The notes under the pieces were generated by a model. The model searched no databases. It saw nothing but the letters and a program-made list of their open reading frames with translations, and had not been told where the DNA came from. From contig NZ_JADPKR010000046.1 of NCBI RefSeq assembly GCF_023074055.1, positions 1-64,000 on the forward strand: a stretch of 64,000 nucleotides of DNA. Reading direction: 5' to 3'. Made by a program: the position numbers and the translations under genes. The DNA comes from Bradyrhizobium sp. 141 (GTDB taxonomy: Bacteria; Pseudomonadota; Alphaproteobacteria; Rhizobiales; Xanthobacteraceae). Positions 1 to 7,325 of this stretch are shown here, in pieces; positions within the stretch are counted from its first letter, which is position 1, and each line of letters begins with the position of its first letter.

Positions 1-599
1 ACGAGCGATGAAATTCGAAAGCCTGTCCGCATGGCGCCGATTCTCCGTTGAAGAACCACAGTCGCCGGCGAACTTCATCAGAAATGAGTCAGAGCCCAAT
101 ATTGACCCCCTAAGCCGGGGGATCGGCGTCCAAAATTGGACGCCGATGAGGCGTCAAATTTGCAAGCCGATTGACACTCCAGGACCTCGCGCATCTGCTC
201 GCCTTGTTCGTGATCCATAGGGGTAGGACGATAGACTTGCATAGCCGGGCTCGCTGTTTGACGGGAGCGCAAGTGGCGTTCTCACGCAGATAAACCAGCG
301 CCGTCCGTGGATGAGGACACAGCGCGCGGTGGGAACGGTCAAAGTCCGCTCGGGGTCAAAAGGCGCCCTTGGCCACTCGAGTTGCGCTGTTCGGCTCATT
401 TTCCAAAAGCTGACATCGTAGTCCTCCCAGCGAAGGCGACAAATCCTCGGACCATCATTGTTGTGCCCTGCACCAGAGGGCTGAGCTCTTGAAGTTTTTC
501 CCAAATAAAGCTTGTAGCTGAAATCGGGAACGCTCTGGGCTGACATCCGGCTTACGGCGAGCCAAGCTAGGCGCGATCGGAGCAGCACTGGACCCGCAG
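1..599. other. Gene-poor stretch, possible insertion-sequence relic
   Basis: I see no convincing gene here. The frames that stay open have arginine-rich, shadow-like translations and no ribosome binding site. Around positions 90-180 there are runs resembling the debris left beside IS21-type elements in rhizobial genomes (repeated 'ttgaccccc' and 'aaattggacgcc' words); this is recollection of similar sequence, not a match I could test. The stretch contains the 12-bp-arm inverted repeat listed separately at 122-147. Confidence 0.35.
122..147. repeat. Perfect 12-bp inverted repeat with 2-base loop
   Basis: The arms at 122-133 and 136-147 are exact reverse complements (atcggcgtccaa and ttggacgccgat), separated by 'aa'. 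No gene ends immediately upstream, so a terminator role is unlikely. It may be part of an insertion-sequence relic. Confidence 0.6.
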
Positions 600-845
600 C
601 TATTGCTGTCTTCCGCTTATGAACCGTCGCAGCAGTTTCAGCGGATCGGCGCCAAGTGCCTCGGCGATGGCGATGAACTCGATGACATCGAGGCGGCGCT
701 CGCCGCCCTCGTATTTGGCGACAAAGGATTGCGGCTTGCGCAGCTTCTTGGCCAAGCCTTGCTGGCGCATTCCCGCTTTATGTCGCGTTGCGACAAGAAG
801 TGCGATCAAACGGGCATATTCGGCGGATTTGAGGGACTTTTCCAT
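600..845 (-). CDS. XRE-family helix-turn-helix regulator
   Basis: This 81-residue protein is almost entirely one Cro/CI-type DNA-binding domain. It starts at residue 9 (EYARLIALL) and runs through the Q-x-x-L-A-x-x-L...P-x-x-x-V-x-K-Y-E-x-G-E-R-R pattern at about 29-51, then an amphipathic region ending in DPLKLLRRF. Such proteins bind operators as dimers and commonly repress their own promoter. A pair of nested palindromes lies 33-75 bases upstream of its start (878-920). The gene is divergent from the Mrr-like nuclease gene, whose promoter shares the same intergenic space, so it could control both. No strong ribosome binding site is visible, and the ATG at 845 is the first in frame. Confidence 0.85.
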   Translation of the reverse strand: MEKSLKSAEYARLIALLVATRHKAGMRQQGLAKKLRKPQSFVAKYEGGERRLDVIEFIAIAEALGADPLKLLRRFISGRQQ

Positions 846-877
846 GGCCGCCGGGGCTTTGCGATTCGGCGGCAGTC

Positions 878-920
878 AATCTGATCCCGAATCGGGATTA
901 TCCCAAAATAGGATCAGATT
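878..920. promoter_or_regulatory. Nested palindromes, putative operator of the XRE regulator
   Basis: Outer arms aatctgatcc (878-887) and ggatcagatt (911-920) are perfect 10-bp reverse complements separated by 23 bases. Inside, atcccga and tcgggat (884-890 and 892-898) form a second palindrome around one central base. The site lies between the divergent XRE and nuclease genes. The operator role is inferred from position and symmetry. Confidence 0.6.
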
Positions 921-1015
921 AACTCTGTTCTGCTAACGGTAGCAGATCCGGCTCGACTTCGGGGGCGGGCAGAGCGAAGTGGGCATCAGTTGCTCGCGTG
1001 AGCCGATGGTGTCCG

Positions 1016-2005
1016 ATGAATAAAGTAACCTTGGTAGATCAGACGGGGTGGACGGGCGATGGCTCGCAAGCTGCGCCTCTCAAAGTGGGCGCAGTGCGCT
1101 ACATCAAGCTTGGGCCCGGCCGGAAATGGGCCAATGCTGCGATCCGACGCGGCATCGTCCCGCTTGATTTTCGCGGCGTCGGCCACGACGCCTGTGTCAC
1201 GGGAGATTGGGACGATGTCCGCCGGCAATTGATAGCGATGGGCCGGAAACAGCGAGCTCTGAAGGACGACGAGCGCGAACTGAAGGATTTTTATAGTCTC
1301 GGGCCGGACACGCTGTGGTTTACCATTGTCGACGGACATGTCTGGTGGACCTTTGCGCAAGATAGGGTTCTCGAAGGGGACCGGAGCGATGTTGATGCGC
1401 CCCCCAGGTTTCGTCCGGTCCGAACTCCTTGGCGCAACACAAGCCTGACGGGCCGTTTGCTGACGGCACGCAGCCTCAGCTCGGCTCTCAGCAGTATCGC
1501 AGGCTATCAACGAACGATTTGCGCAGCGCGAGAGGCCGACTATTTGCTGCGGCAAATTCGGGGAGAGGCTGAGCCGCTTCGTCTCAAGGCCGACCGATTG
1601 CTTGGCGAGGTTTCGGCTACCGCTGCGGACTTGGTCCGCCGGCTGGATTGGCGGGATTTTGAGACGCTCGTTGATCTGATCTTCGCTCACAGCGGCTATA
1701 AGCGCCAAAGCGCGCTCGGGGGAGCCCAGCCGGATGTCGATTTTGTCGCCCGGCAGCCGCTGACAGGAGGCAGCGCCTGGGTGCAGGTCAAGTCGCGCGC
1801 GACGCAGGCGGTGTTTGAGGACTATCTCAAGCGCTTTCTCCGGCAGGCTGGGGCGAGCGCCTTCTTCTTCGTCTATCACTCAGCCGATCGACCGATCCGG
1901 ATGCAGACAAATACGCCCAACGTCTACATCTGGTCGGCGGACTTGGTCGCAAGCGCCGCGGTAGAGGCCGGCCTGTTCCGCTGGGTGACCGAGCGCATGC
2001 TTTAG
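1016..2005 (+). CDS. Mrr-like restriction endonuclease domain protein
   Basis: The protein is about 329 residues. Its last third has the PD-(D/E)xK nuclease pattern of the Mrr_cat family: DWRDFETLVDLIFAHSGY, then Q-P-D-V-D-F (about residue 240) and W-V-Q-V-K (about 256), the Asp/Gln-x-Lys active-site arrangement of Mrr-type enzymes. The N-terminal 200 residues are not recognised and may be a target-recognition or regulatory part. I prefer the ATG at 1016, since the GTG at 998 only adds six atypical residues. It is divergent from an XRE regulator and convergent with a ParB-methyltransferase gene, so it may cut foreign or methylated DNA, as Mrr proteins do. The substrate cannot be told from sequence. 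Confidence 0.8.
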   Translation: MNKVTLVDQTGWTGDGSQAAPLKVGAVRYIKLGPGRKWANAAIRRGIVPLDFRGVGHDACVTGDWDDVRRQLIAMGRKQRALKDDERELKDFYSLGPDTLWFTIVDGHVWWTFAQDRVLEGDRSDVDAPPRFRPVRTPWRNTSLTGRLLTARSLSSALSSIAGYQRTICAAREADYLLRQIRGEAEPLRLKADRLLGEVSATAADLVRRLDWRDFETLVDLIFAHSGYKRQSALGGAQPDVDFVARQPLTGGSAWVQVKSRATQAVFEDYLKRFLRQAGASAFFFVYHSADRPIRMQTNTPNVYIWSADLVASAAVEAGLFRWVTERML

Positions 2006-2022
2006 CGAGGCTAAGTTCAGCA

Positions 2023-2049
2023 GCTCGGCCGCCGCGGGACCGGCCGAGC
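2023..2049. terminator. Hairpin between convergent genes
   Basis: Arms gctcggccg (2023-2031) and cggccgagc (2041-2049) are perfect 9-bp reverse complements around a 9-base loop. The hairpin sits 18 bases after the nuclease stop and 14 bases beyond the 3' end of the opposing methyltransferase gene. It has no clear T tract, so bidirectional termination is inferred from position. Confidence 0.5.
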
Positions 2050-2062
2050 CCTAGCCCTGCGG

Positions 2063-3430
2063 TTATTCGGCTGCCTCGCTAAGGTACGCCTCTTTGCCTA
2101 GACGGCGCGCGGCAACCGCCTCGAACGGCTCTCCGGTCGCGTCCAGGACTGCATCAAGTCCGCACACGGCCTTGAGCCGCCGGAGCACAACGTCGCAATA
2201 GCGCGGGTCGATCTCGATGCCGTATCCGACGCGCCCCGCGCGCTCTGCCGCGATCAGCGTCGTGCCCGAGCCGAGGAAGGGATCGAGGACTGGCCCCTTC
2301 CTGCGCGAACAGTCGTGGATCGCGTCCTCCACCATCGCAACGGGCTTGACCGTCGGATGCAGCTTCAGGTCCTCGCGGCCCTCGCCGAAGGCGTTGACGC
2401 CGGCATAATTCCATACATTGGTGGGGTTGCGGCCGAACTTGCCGAGTTCGATATTGTTGATGTGCGGTGCCGAGCCGGACTTGAACACGCAGACGAGTTC
2501 ATGCTGGGAGCGGTAGAAGGAGCCCATGCCTGCGTTGTTCTTGGTCCAGACGCAGAGGTTCTTCAGCTCGCTGTAGACGCCTTCCGCTGCTGTGAGCATC
2601 TCCTGAACGTGCCGCCAATCGATGCACTGAAAGTGAATCGCGCCGTTTATGGAGTGCGCGACGAGGTGTCGGAACACCGCGTTGAGAAAGGCGACAAACT
2701 CGCTCTTGGACATTTCGCCGGAGGCCATCGCGAATTCGGGATGGATGATCTCGCCCCTGCCGGAGACGTGGCCGGCAATCGGCACGTTATAGGGCGGATC
2801 GGAGAAGATCATCTGGGCGCGCTTGCCGCCGAGCAGGGCTTGGTAGACCTCAGGATCGGTCGAATCGCCGCAAATGAGCCGGTGCTCCCCGATGCGCCAT
2901 AGATCTCCGCTTTGGCTGATTGGCGGGCCGGCCGTGGGCTCCTCGGGCTGGTCTGCAGCATCATCACTCTCGTTTGCGCTGTCCGAGACTTCGCCGATGA
3001 GGATGTCGATCTCTGGCGCCTCAAATCCGGTGATGGTGATGTCGAGGTCGATCTCGAGCTCGGATAGATATTGCAGCTCGAGCCCGAGCAGACGCTTGTC
3101 CCAGCCGGCGTTCTCCGCAAGCTTATTGTCCGCAATGACGTAAGCCCGGATCTCCGCCTCGCTCATGTCAGCGAGACGAACGGTCGGCACCTCAGCGAGC
3201 CCGAGCAGCTTCGCCGCGGCAAGGCGCCCGTGGCCCGCGATGACGCCGTCGTCCTGGTCGATCAGGACCGGATTGGTGAAGCCGAACTGCCGGATCGCGC
3301 TGGCGATCTGCTCGATCTGCTTCTTGGAATGAGTGCGGGGGTTGGTTGCTCGTTGTTTGAGGTTGGATGGGTCCCGATAGTTTATAGCGAGCTGGCGATG
3401 TCGCGGCTGGCTTGGCAGTTGGTGTTGCAT
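2063..3430 (-). CDS. ParB-like nuclease domain / DNA methyltransferase fusion (intact motifs)
   Basis: The 455-residue protein has an N-terminal ParB/Srx-like domain (about 10-110; VIAGHGRLAAAKLLG carries the family's G-H-G-R box) and a C-terminal N4/N6 amino-group DNA methyltransferase domain. The catalytic DPPY motif is encoded at 2789-2800, with TVKP and then the AdoMet-binding motif DPFLGSGTT near the C-terminus. Motif order, DPPY before F-x-G-x-G, is that of beta-class enzymes. ParB-methyltransferase fusions are typical of phages and integrated elements, where they protect DNA or mark it. The start at 3430 is chosen because AAGGAG lies 8 bases upstream; the ATG at 3457 has no such site. 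A paralogue at 9171-10514 has lost motifs in both domains. Confidence 0.9.
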   Translation of the reverse strand: MQHQLPSQPRHRQLAINYRDPSNLKQRATNPRTHSKKQIEQIASAIRQFGFTNPVLIDQDDGVIAGHGRLAAAKLLGLAEVPTVRLADMSEAEIRAYVIADNKLAENAGWDKRLLGLELQYLSELEIDLDITITGFEAPEIDILIGEVSDSANESDDAADQPEEPTAGPPISQSGDLWRIGEHRLICGDSTDPEVYQALLGGKRAQMIFSDPPYNVPIAGHVSGRGEIIHPEFAMASGEMSKSEFVAFLNAVFRHLVAHSINGAIHFQCIDWRHVQEMLTAAEGVYSELKNLCVWTKNNAGMGSFYRSQHELVCVFKSGSAPHINNIELGKFGRNPTNVWNYAGVNAFGEGREDLKLHPTVKPVAMVEDAIHDCSRRKGPVLDPFLGSGTTLIAAERAGRVGYGIEIDPRYCDVVLRRLKAVCGLDAVLDATGEPFEAVAARRLGKEAYLSEAAE

Positions 3431-3505
3431 GAGGAAGTCTCCTTGGTTGAACAGCAAGGAGGCTTAGACGCCGGTCGCCCTCAATTCATTCAGAACAAAT
3501 GATCG

Positions 3506-3955
3506 CTATTTTCGTGAATGGAGTTGGTTCAGGAATGATCTCCAATGGATAGGAAGCTTCCATCTTGTCACCACCTCCGCGGCGATGCGTTCGTGTGCAG
3601 GTCTGTGGAGCCGGCCCTTCGGGATTGGCCTGTTTTCGGCCCTGCGGTCGGCCCTTGCGGCGTCGCGGGCCTCATCCAGCCTCCAGATGTAATCAGCTCG
3701 GGCCAGCCAGAGGCGGGTCTGAAGGGAGCTCTCCCTCGGCGGACGGCCGCGCTTGGCCTTCAATTCGCCCCTCAACGCCTTTGAGAGTATCGGTCCCAGC
3801 CACGGTGGAAGCGGCTGGTCGGGGTTGGCCTCGAGCAGACGTGCAAGCTGCTCTGCGGTGGGCAAGACGCCAGCTTGAACTTGCCGTCTCCAAAATTCGA
3901 AGCTGGTTTCATCAAACAGGTCGTACAGCGTCGGCTCCTGGCTACTCATCTCCAT
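3506..3955 (-). CDS. Hypothetical phage-associated protein
   Basis: This 149-residue, charged protein has a Trp-rich N-terminus (EFWRRQVQAG) and a basic C-terminal half (RADRRAENRPIPKGRLHRPAHERIA). I recognise no domain or catalytic motif. Its start shares one base with the stop of the DUF5681 gene upstream (TGATG), which indicates translational coupling. It precedes the ParB-methyltransferase gene by 75 bases on the same strand. The context suggests a nucleic-acid-related role in the phage module, but no function can be assigned. Confidence 0.7.
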   Translation of the reverse strand: MEMSSQEPTLYDLFDETSFEFWRRQVQAGVLPTAEQLARLLEANPDQPLPPWLGPILSKALRGELKAKRGRPPRESSLQTRLWLARADYIWRLDEARDAARADRRAENRPIPKGRLHRPAHERIAAEVVTRWKLPIHWRSFLNQLHSRK

Positions 3956-4464
3956 CAGCCTCTGTATTTCTGGTAGTGCGCGAGCAAGGCACGGCCGTAG
4001 ACCGTCGGCTCGCCCAGGACGGCTTTGGTGAATTCCTCCGCATCGAGGTTGATGGCGCTGCCAGGCTCGACCTTATTCTTGTTAAGCTCCTCCGCTCTCG
4101 CGATCCATTCCTCCTCCGACAAAATCTCAGGCACGAGGAGGACACCTGCTTTCGCGTCCGGCTCACGCGGGGCGAGCTTTGTTCGGAGCTTGTGCAGTTC
4201 CTCACTCGCCGCAGGCAATCCCGCAGCAGCAAGTGCGACGAGTTGGCGAAGCACGATATCGAGCCGCGTCAGCCTTTGCCGCCGACCTGCCTGTTCATAC
4301 GAAAGCCTTTTCGAGGCGAATTTTCTGGTAATTGCGCTGACACTGACCGCACCCTTAGGTCTGCCAGCCGGATTACCGGATCTTCCTTCCTTGAAGCGCC
4401 TCGCCGCAGGTGGAGGCTTTCGCCCCGACGCGGAGGCGCCGTTTGGTGGCTTGCTAGTAGACAT
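3955..4464 (-). CDS. DUF5681 domain protein
   Basis: This 169-residue protein carries the DUF5681 signature RRFKEGRSGNPAGRPKG at about residues 22-38, followed by a helical region. DUF5681 proteins of unknown function are commonly found beside terminase genes in alphaproteobacterial prophages and resemble small DNA-binding or small-terminase-like components; the biochemical role is not established. The gene overlaps the previous DUF5681-like gene by 11 bases and the next gene by one, so the three form a tightly coupled cistron set. Confidence 0.8.
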   Translation of the reverse strand: MSTSKPPNGASASGRKPPPAARRFKEGRSGNPAGRPKGAVSVSAITRKFASKRLSYEQAGRRQRLTRLDIVLRQLVALAAAGLPAASEELHKLRTKLAPREPDAKAGVLLVPEILSEEEWIARAEELNKNKVEPGSAINLDAEEFTKAVLGEPTVYGRALLAHYQKYRG

Positions 4465-5011
4465 TCTCGCCCCCTGCGCGGGCAGTGGCGAGTGCCTCTT
4501 CCTTCAACGTTTGGAGCCGCGCGAGGTCGCCTTCATAGTCCAGCAGATAAGGTCGCAACGTCGCTTCGTCCCATGGAGGCGCGCCCTCCCTCAGGAAAAC
4601 GTATCCTGCAAGGTCAATCGGCACGTCTTTCGGGATATGGATCACGGCGGACTGCTGCAGGACCTCTGGCTCGAGCAAGCAAGCCCGCTCAAACTCCCTT
4701 ATGAGCTGCTTGATCGCCTGGAGCTGTCCGCGAGCCGCTTTTACGAACAGGCTAAGAAGCATAGCCTCATGCGGATGCAGTTTGGTGGCCTGACCGCCAA
4801 GCTTGACCTCGACAAGCTGATCTAACAGCCCTGCAACATGCGGCTCCTTGGGGGAGCGGCTTGGTCGATTTCCTGTGCCGTGACGGTGTGGTTGTGGCCG
4901 CCTTCCGAACTGCGTGTGCTTTGGCGGCTTTCCGTACCCGACATCATAGTCACGCGTCTTCGCTCCAGCGCGAGCTGGCTCGTGTTCCGGGTTGTCGTCG
5001 TCAGATCTCAT
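4454..5011 (-). CDS. Divergent DUF5681-like protein
   Basis: The N-terminus (DYDVGYGKPPKHTQF, about residues 20-34) matches the lead-in of DUF5681 proteins, but the expected SGNP-x-GRPKG box is replaced by a different basic stretch (RPQPHRHGTGNRPSRSPKEP). The following helical part (LDQLVEVKLGGQATKLHPHE onward, then LLSLFVKAARGQ) again looks like the family. The start at 5011 is chosen because AAGGAG lies 8 bases upstream; a longer frame to 5101 adds 30 atypical residues. It is the first gene of a minus-strand set ending in the ParB-methyltransferase. The altered signature may reflect drift in a decaying phage module. Confidence 0.7.
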   Translation of the reverse strand: MRSDDDNPEHEPARAGAKTRDYDVGYGKPPKHTQFGRRPQPHRHGTGNRPSRSPKEPHVAGLLDQLVEVKLGGQATKLHPHEAMLLSLFVKAARGQLQAIKQLIREFERACLLEPEVLQQSAVIHIPKDVPIDLAGYVFLREGAPPWDEATLRPYLLDYEGDLARLQTLKEEALATARAGGENVY

Positions 5012-5451
5012 CGTCTCAACTCCTTGTTTGGCGTAACGCCCAGGAGTGAGACCTCTTATGCAGCAGAAGCCACGCAAAGATGCCGCACACCGAGGCGCCA
5101 CTGGGGCACGTCGTGTTCATGTCGGTTCTATGAGTGTTTCTGAAGCGGCGAATAGGCGGACCTAATCGTCAGGTTTAAATAGGAAATAAAATCGATGTCG
5201 TCAAACACATTTGGACGCCTCGATGCCTGCATCGGAGACGAAGACGGAAGATGGAGCGCTCTCGTTCGCTGCTCCCGATACCCGCAGCCATTCACTTGAA
5301 ATTCCCGCCAGGGCTGGCGCGGGAATTTGGCCGCTAAATGGTTGAATTCGCTGGTTTTGTTGCGGCCTAGATCGACTGACCGCCGACATCCATGCCATTT
5401 GGCCTGTTAATTCCCGATCGAATGGTCGGCGGCGTTACCGCTCGGCTTGCG
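5012..5451. other. Intergenic stretch, no gene seen
   Basis: No open frame here has a convincing start or protein-like composition. It holds a perfect inverted repeat at 5299-5328. The 3' part adjoins the broken ERF gene and may include deletion debris from it. Confidence 0.5.
5299..5328. repeat. Perfect 10-bp inverted repeat
   Basis: Arms aaattcccgc (5299-5308) and gcgggaattt (5319-5328) surround a 10-base loop. The A/T-rich outer ends give a short T run on either strand, so it could work as a terminator hairpin for the minus-strand genes ending at 5452. That role is an inference. Confidence 0.5.
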
Positions 5452-5799
5452 TCACCTTGCCCTCGCTGGGTAGCACGCCGGGCTGACCAGCTCGAGCTTC
5501 GTCAACGCGCATATATCCAGGCGCGTCCAGATCGTAATTCCGACGAGGGCAAATAGAGCGTACCGGCGGGCATAAGTCAGCGCCGTGGTCTGGATGGTGG
5601 CGATCTCCTGCCGGCTCAAGGTCTTGCGCACGACGTCGAGGCCGCTCGCCAGCGAGGCGTAGCGAAAGGTGCGGTCGTCATCGCGCAGGAACGGGGAGCG
5701 GATCATCCCGGTCAGGGTTTTTTCCGGGTTGGTCAGTTCGGCTTGGGCGCGGGCCAAAGCCGCTGCGATCGCCCCGATCTGCTCACTGGCCTGGTGCAT
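5452..5799 (-). pseudogene. Broken ERF-family single-strand annealing protein
   Basis: Residues 1-70 ([20 protein letters not shown]..., [39 protein letters not shown]) match phage ERF recombinases, which anneal single-stranded DNA. Directly after QTT the frame jumps to [16 protein letters not shown], a block that in the family lies about 35-45 residues further on, so an in-frame internal deletion is likely. After LVGI the frame diverges, while the +1 frame reads DLDAPGY, resembling the family's conserved E-D-D-L-D-A-P. This indicates a second, frameshifting lesion. The gene starts inside the 3' end of the YqaJ exonuclease gene (17-base overlap), the usual exonuclease-annealase coupling. Confidence 0.75.
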
Positions 5800-6643
5800 G
5801 GACGCGCTCCATCTCCACCGGATCAAAGCTGATGGCGCCGGCTCTGGAGCGCTTGGCGCGAATGCCGTGGCCGAACGCTTCCTTGGCATCTTCAGGCAGC
5901 AGCTTCTTGAGCTCGGTCTTGGCGAGTTCGTGCTCGCCATGGGCGTCGCGGGTGCGCAGATAGGTCGCCGCGCATGCGGCCCACAGATTGGAGGCGGTCA
6001 TGTCGACGACCTTGACGGCGGCGAGCCGCGGCCGCGGGGTCTCGATCCCGAACAGCAGCGGCGGCTCGCCGCTCTGCACGCAGCGCCAGAACTTTTTCTC
6101 CGCCGTCAGCAGCAGGTGTTGGTAGAGCGGGTCGGCATGCACAGTGATCTCGACCCATTTGCCGCCGCCGGTGATGATTGAAAGCACGGCCGCGCGCGCC
6201 GCGACCACCCACATGTTGTGCTGCAGCTGCGCCATGTGCTTCTCGGCCGCCGCCTCTTCGCTAAAAGCCCAGGGCAGCATGAACTTGGCCTCGAACACTG
6301 CGCCGGTCGGCGCGACGATGCCGTCCAGCGTCGCCGCCATCCAGGCATGGACGGGGTGCTGCACCCGCTTCTGGATGTCGGTGATCGCGTGCCCGGTGAC
6401 GCTCTGGTACCAGCTGCGGTTAAGGTCTTCGGTGGCGATGCCGAGCTGAACGATCAGGTTGTGCGACAAATCTTGCGGCGCGATCTCGCCGCGCTTTTCC
6501 TGCCACAGGCGCAAGAGCTCGTCCTGGTCGTCGCCCATGATGATGCGGGCGTCCGAGCCGCCGATAAAGGCGCGGCGGTCGTGGCGGTTGAACGTGAGTA
6601 CGGATTGGGGCGCCGCGGCGCCGTCGGTTGCAATCGTGGTCAC
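5783..6643 (-). CDS. YqaJ-type phage recombinase / lambda-exonuclease-like nuclease
   Basis: The roughly 286-residue protein shows the YqaJ/lambda-exonuclease pattern: [10 protein letters not shown] near residue 30, LGIATED, AATLDG, the catalytic E-A-K in GAVFEAKF at about 135, and [10 protein letters not shown] (the Q-x-Q helix). Such enzymes resect double-stranded ends 5' to 3' and pair with an annealing protein, here the broken ERF gene that overlaps its 3' end. I chose the GTG at 6643 because AGGAGA lies 7 bases upstream and the longer frame to 6745 adds a low-quality 34-residue leader. The nuclease core looks intact although its partner is damaged. Confidence 0.85.
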   Translation of the reverse strand: MTTIATDGAAAPQSVLTFNRHDRRAFIGGSDARIIMGDDQDELLRLWQEKRGEIAPQDLSHNLIVQLGIATEDLNRSWYQSVTGHAITDIQKRVQHPVHAWMAATLDGIVAPTGAVFEAKFMLPWAFSEEAAAEKHMAQLQHNMWVVAARAAVLSIITGGGKWVEITVHADPLYQHLLLTAEKKFWRCVQSGEPPLLFGIETPRPRLAAVKVVDMTASNLWAACAATYLRTRDAHGEHELAKTELKKLLPEDAKEAFGHGIRAKRSRAGAISFDPVEMERVHAPGQ

Positions 6644-6886
6644 CGGTCTCTCCTGATTTGGCAAACGCGGCTTGCCGCCGCACCACCAAAAGCCCCGCAC
6701 CGGCGAGGAGAGAGACCGGGGCCAACGGCCAAGGCCCGGTCCCATCAGTAACGCTCCGTTTGCGAGAGAATGCCAGTCCTTTCTGCAGCGAATTTGCTGC
6801 TCTTTTGGGCTAAAAATCCTTGAGATGTCAGGGCGTTGGAGCGAGCTTTCCGGTGCCGAAACCTGCCCCGGTCGAGGAGCTCGGAG

Positions 6887-7273
6887 ATGACGTCAATTCG
6901 ACAAATCGAAGCCAATCGCGCCAACGCCAAGCGCAGCACCGGACCGAGAACGATGCCCGGAAAGGTGAGGTCCAGCCGCAACGCTTTGCGCCACGGACTC
7001 GCCACGAGTTGCAAGCCGGATGTGCCGACGTTTGTAGCTGCAATTCGCGCGGGCCTCGGCTGTGAGATTGGACCCGAAACGGCCGCCGCGGTTGCGGATG
7101 CCAAGTGCGAGCTATGGCACGTGCGACTGGTCCGCCACGCGCTGTTGACCGCCCTCGGTGGGGACCCGGTTGGAGATGTCGCGCTCCGGCTCGAGGCGCT
7201 TGGGCGTTACGAGCGCAGCGCGCTGGCCGCGCAGAAGCGCGCGTTTCGATCGCTAAGGTCAGCGCGCGTGTAA
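6887..7273 (+). CDS. Small hypothetical protein of the 'EANRxNAxxSTGPRT' family
   Basis: This roughly 128-residue protein opens with RQIEANRANAKRSTGPRT, then SSRNALRHGL, a signature I know from many short uncharacterised rhizobial and planctomycetal proteins. The rest is helical and Arg/Ala-rich (GRYERSALAAQKRAF near the C-terminus). No enzymatic motif is visible. The ATG at 6887 follows a GAGGAG 8 bases before it. The gene is divergent from the YqaJ exonuclease gene and convergent with the terminase gene. Typical family members are longer, so this copy may be shortened. Confidence 0.7.
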   Translation: MTSIRQIEANRANAKRSTGPRTMPGKVRSSRNALRHGLATSCKPDVPTFVAAIRAGLGCEIGPETAAAVADAKCELWHVRLVRHALLTALGGDPVGDVALRLEALGRYERSALAAQKRAFRSLRSARV

Positions 7274-7325
7274 GCTTGCGATTGGCTTCGTTCTGGAGAA
7301 ACTCTCGATCTTGCCCGGTGACCGA

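Noticed and set aside
986..1879. Minus-strand frame opposite the Mrr-like nuclease
   Set aside because: Composition is shadow-like, and the plus strand encodes a recognisable nuclease core with active-site residues.
3565..4704. Plus-strand frame of 379 codons opposite the DUF5681 genes
   Set aside because: Arg/Ser/Pro-rich with no domain; the minus-strand genes have the DUF5681 signature and tight overlaps.
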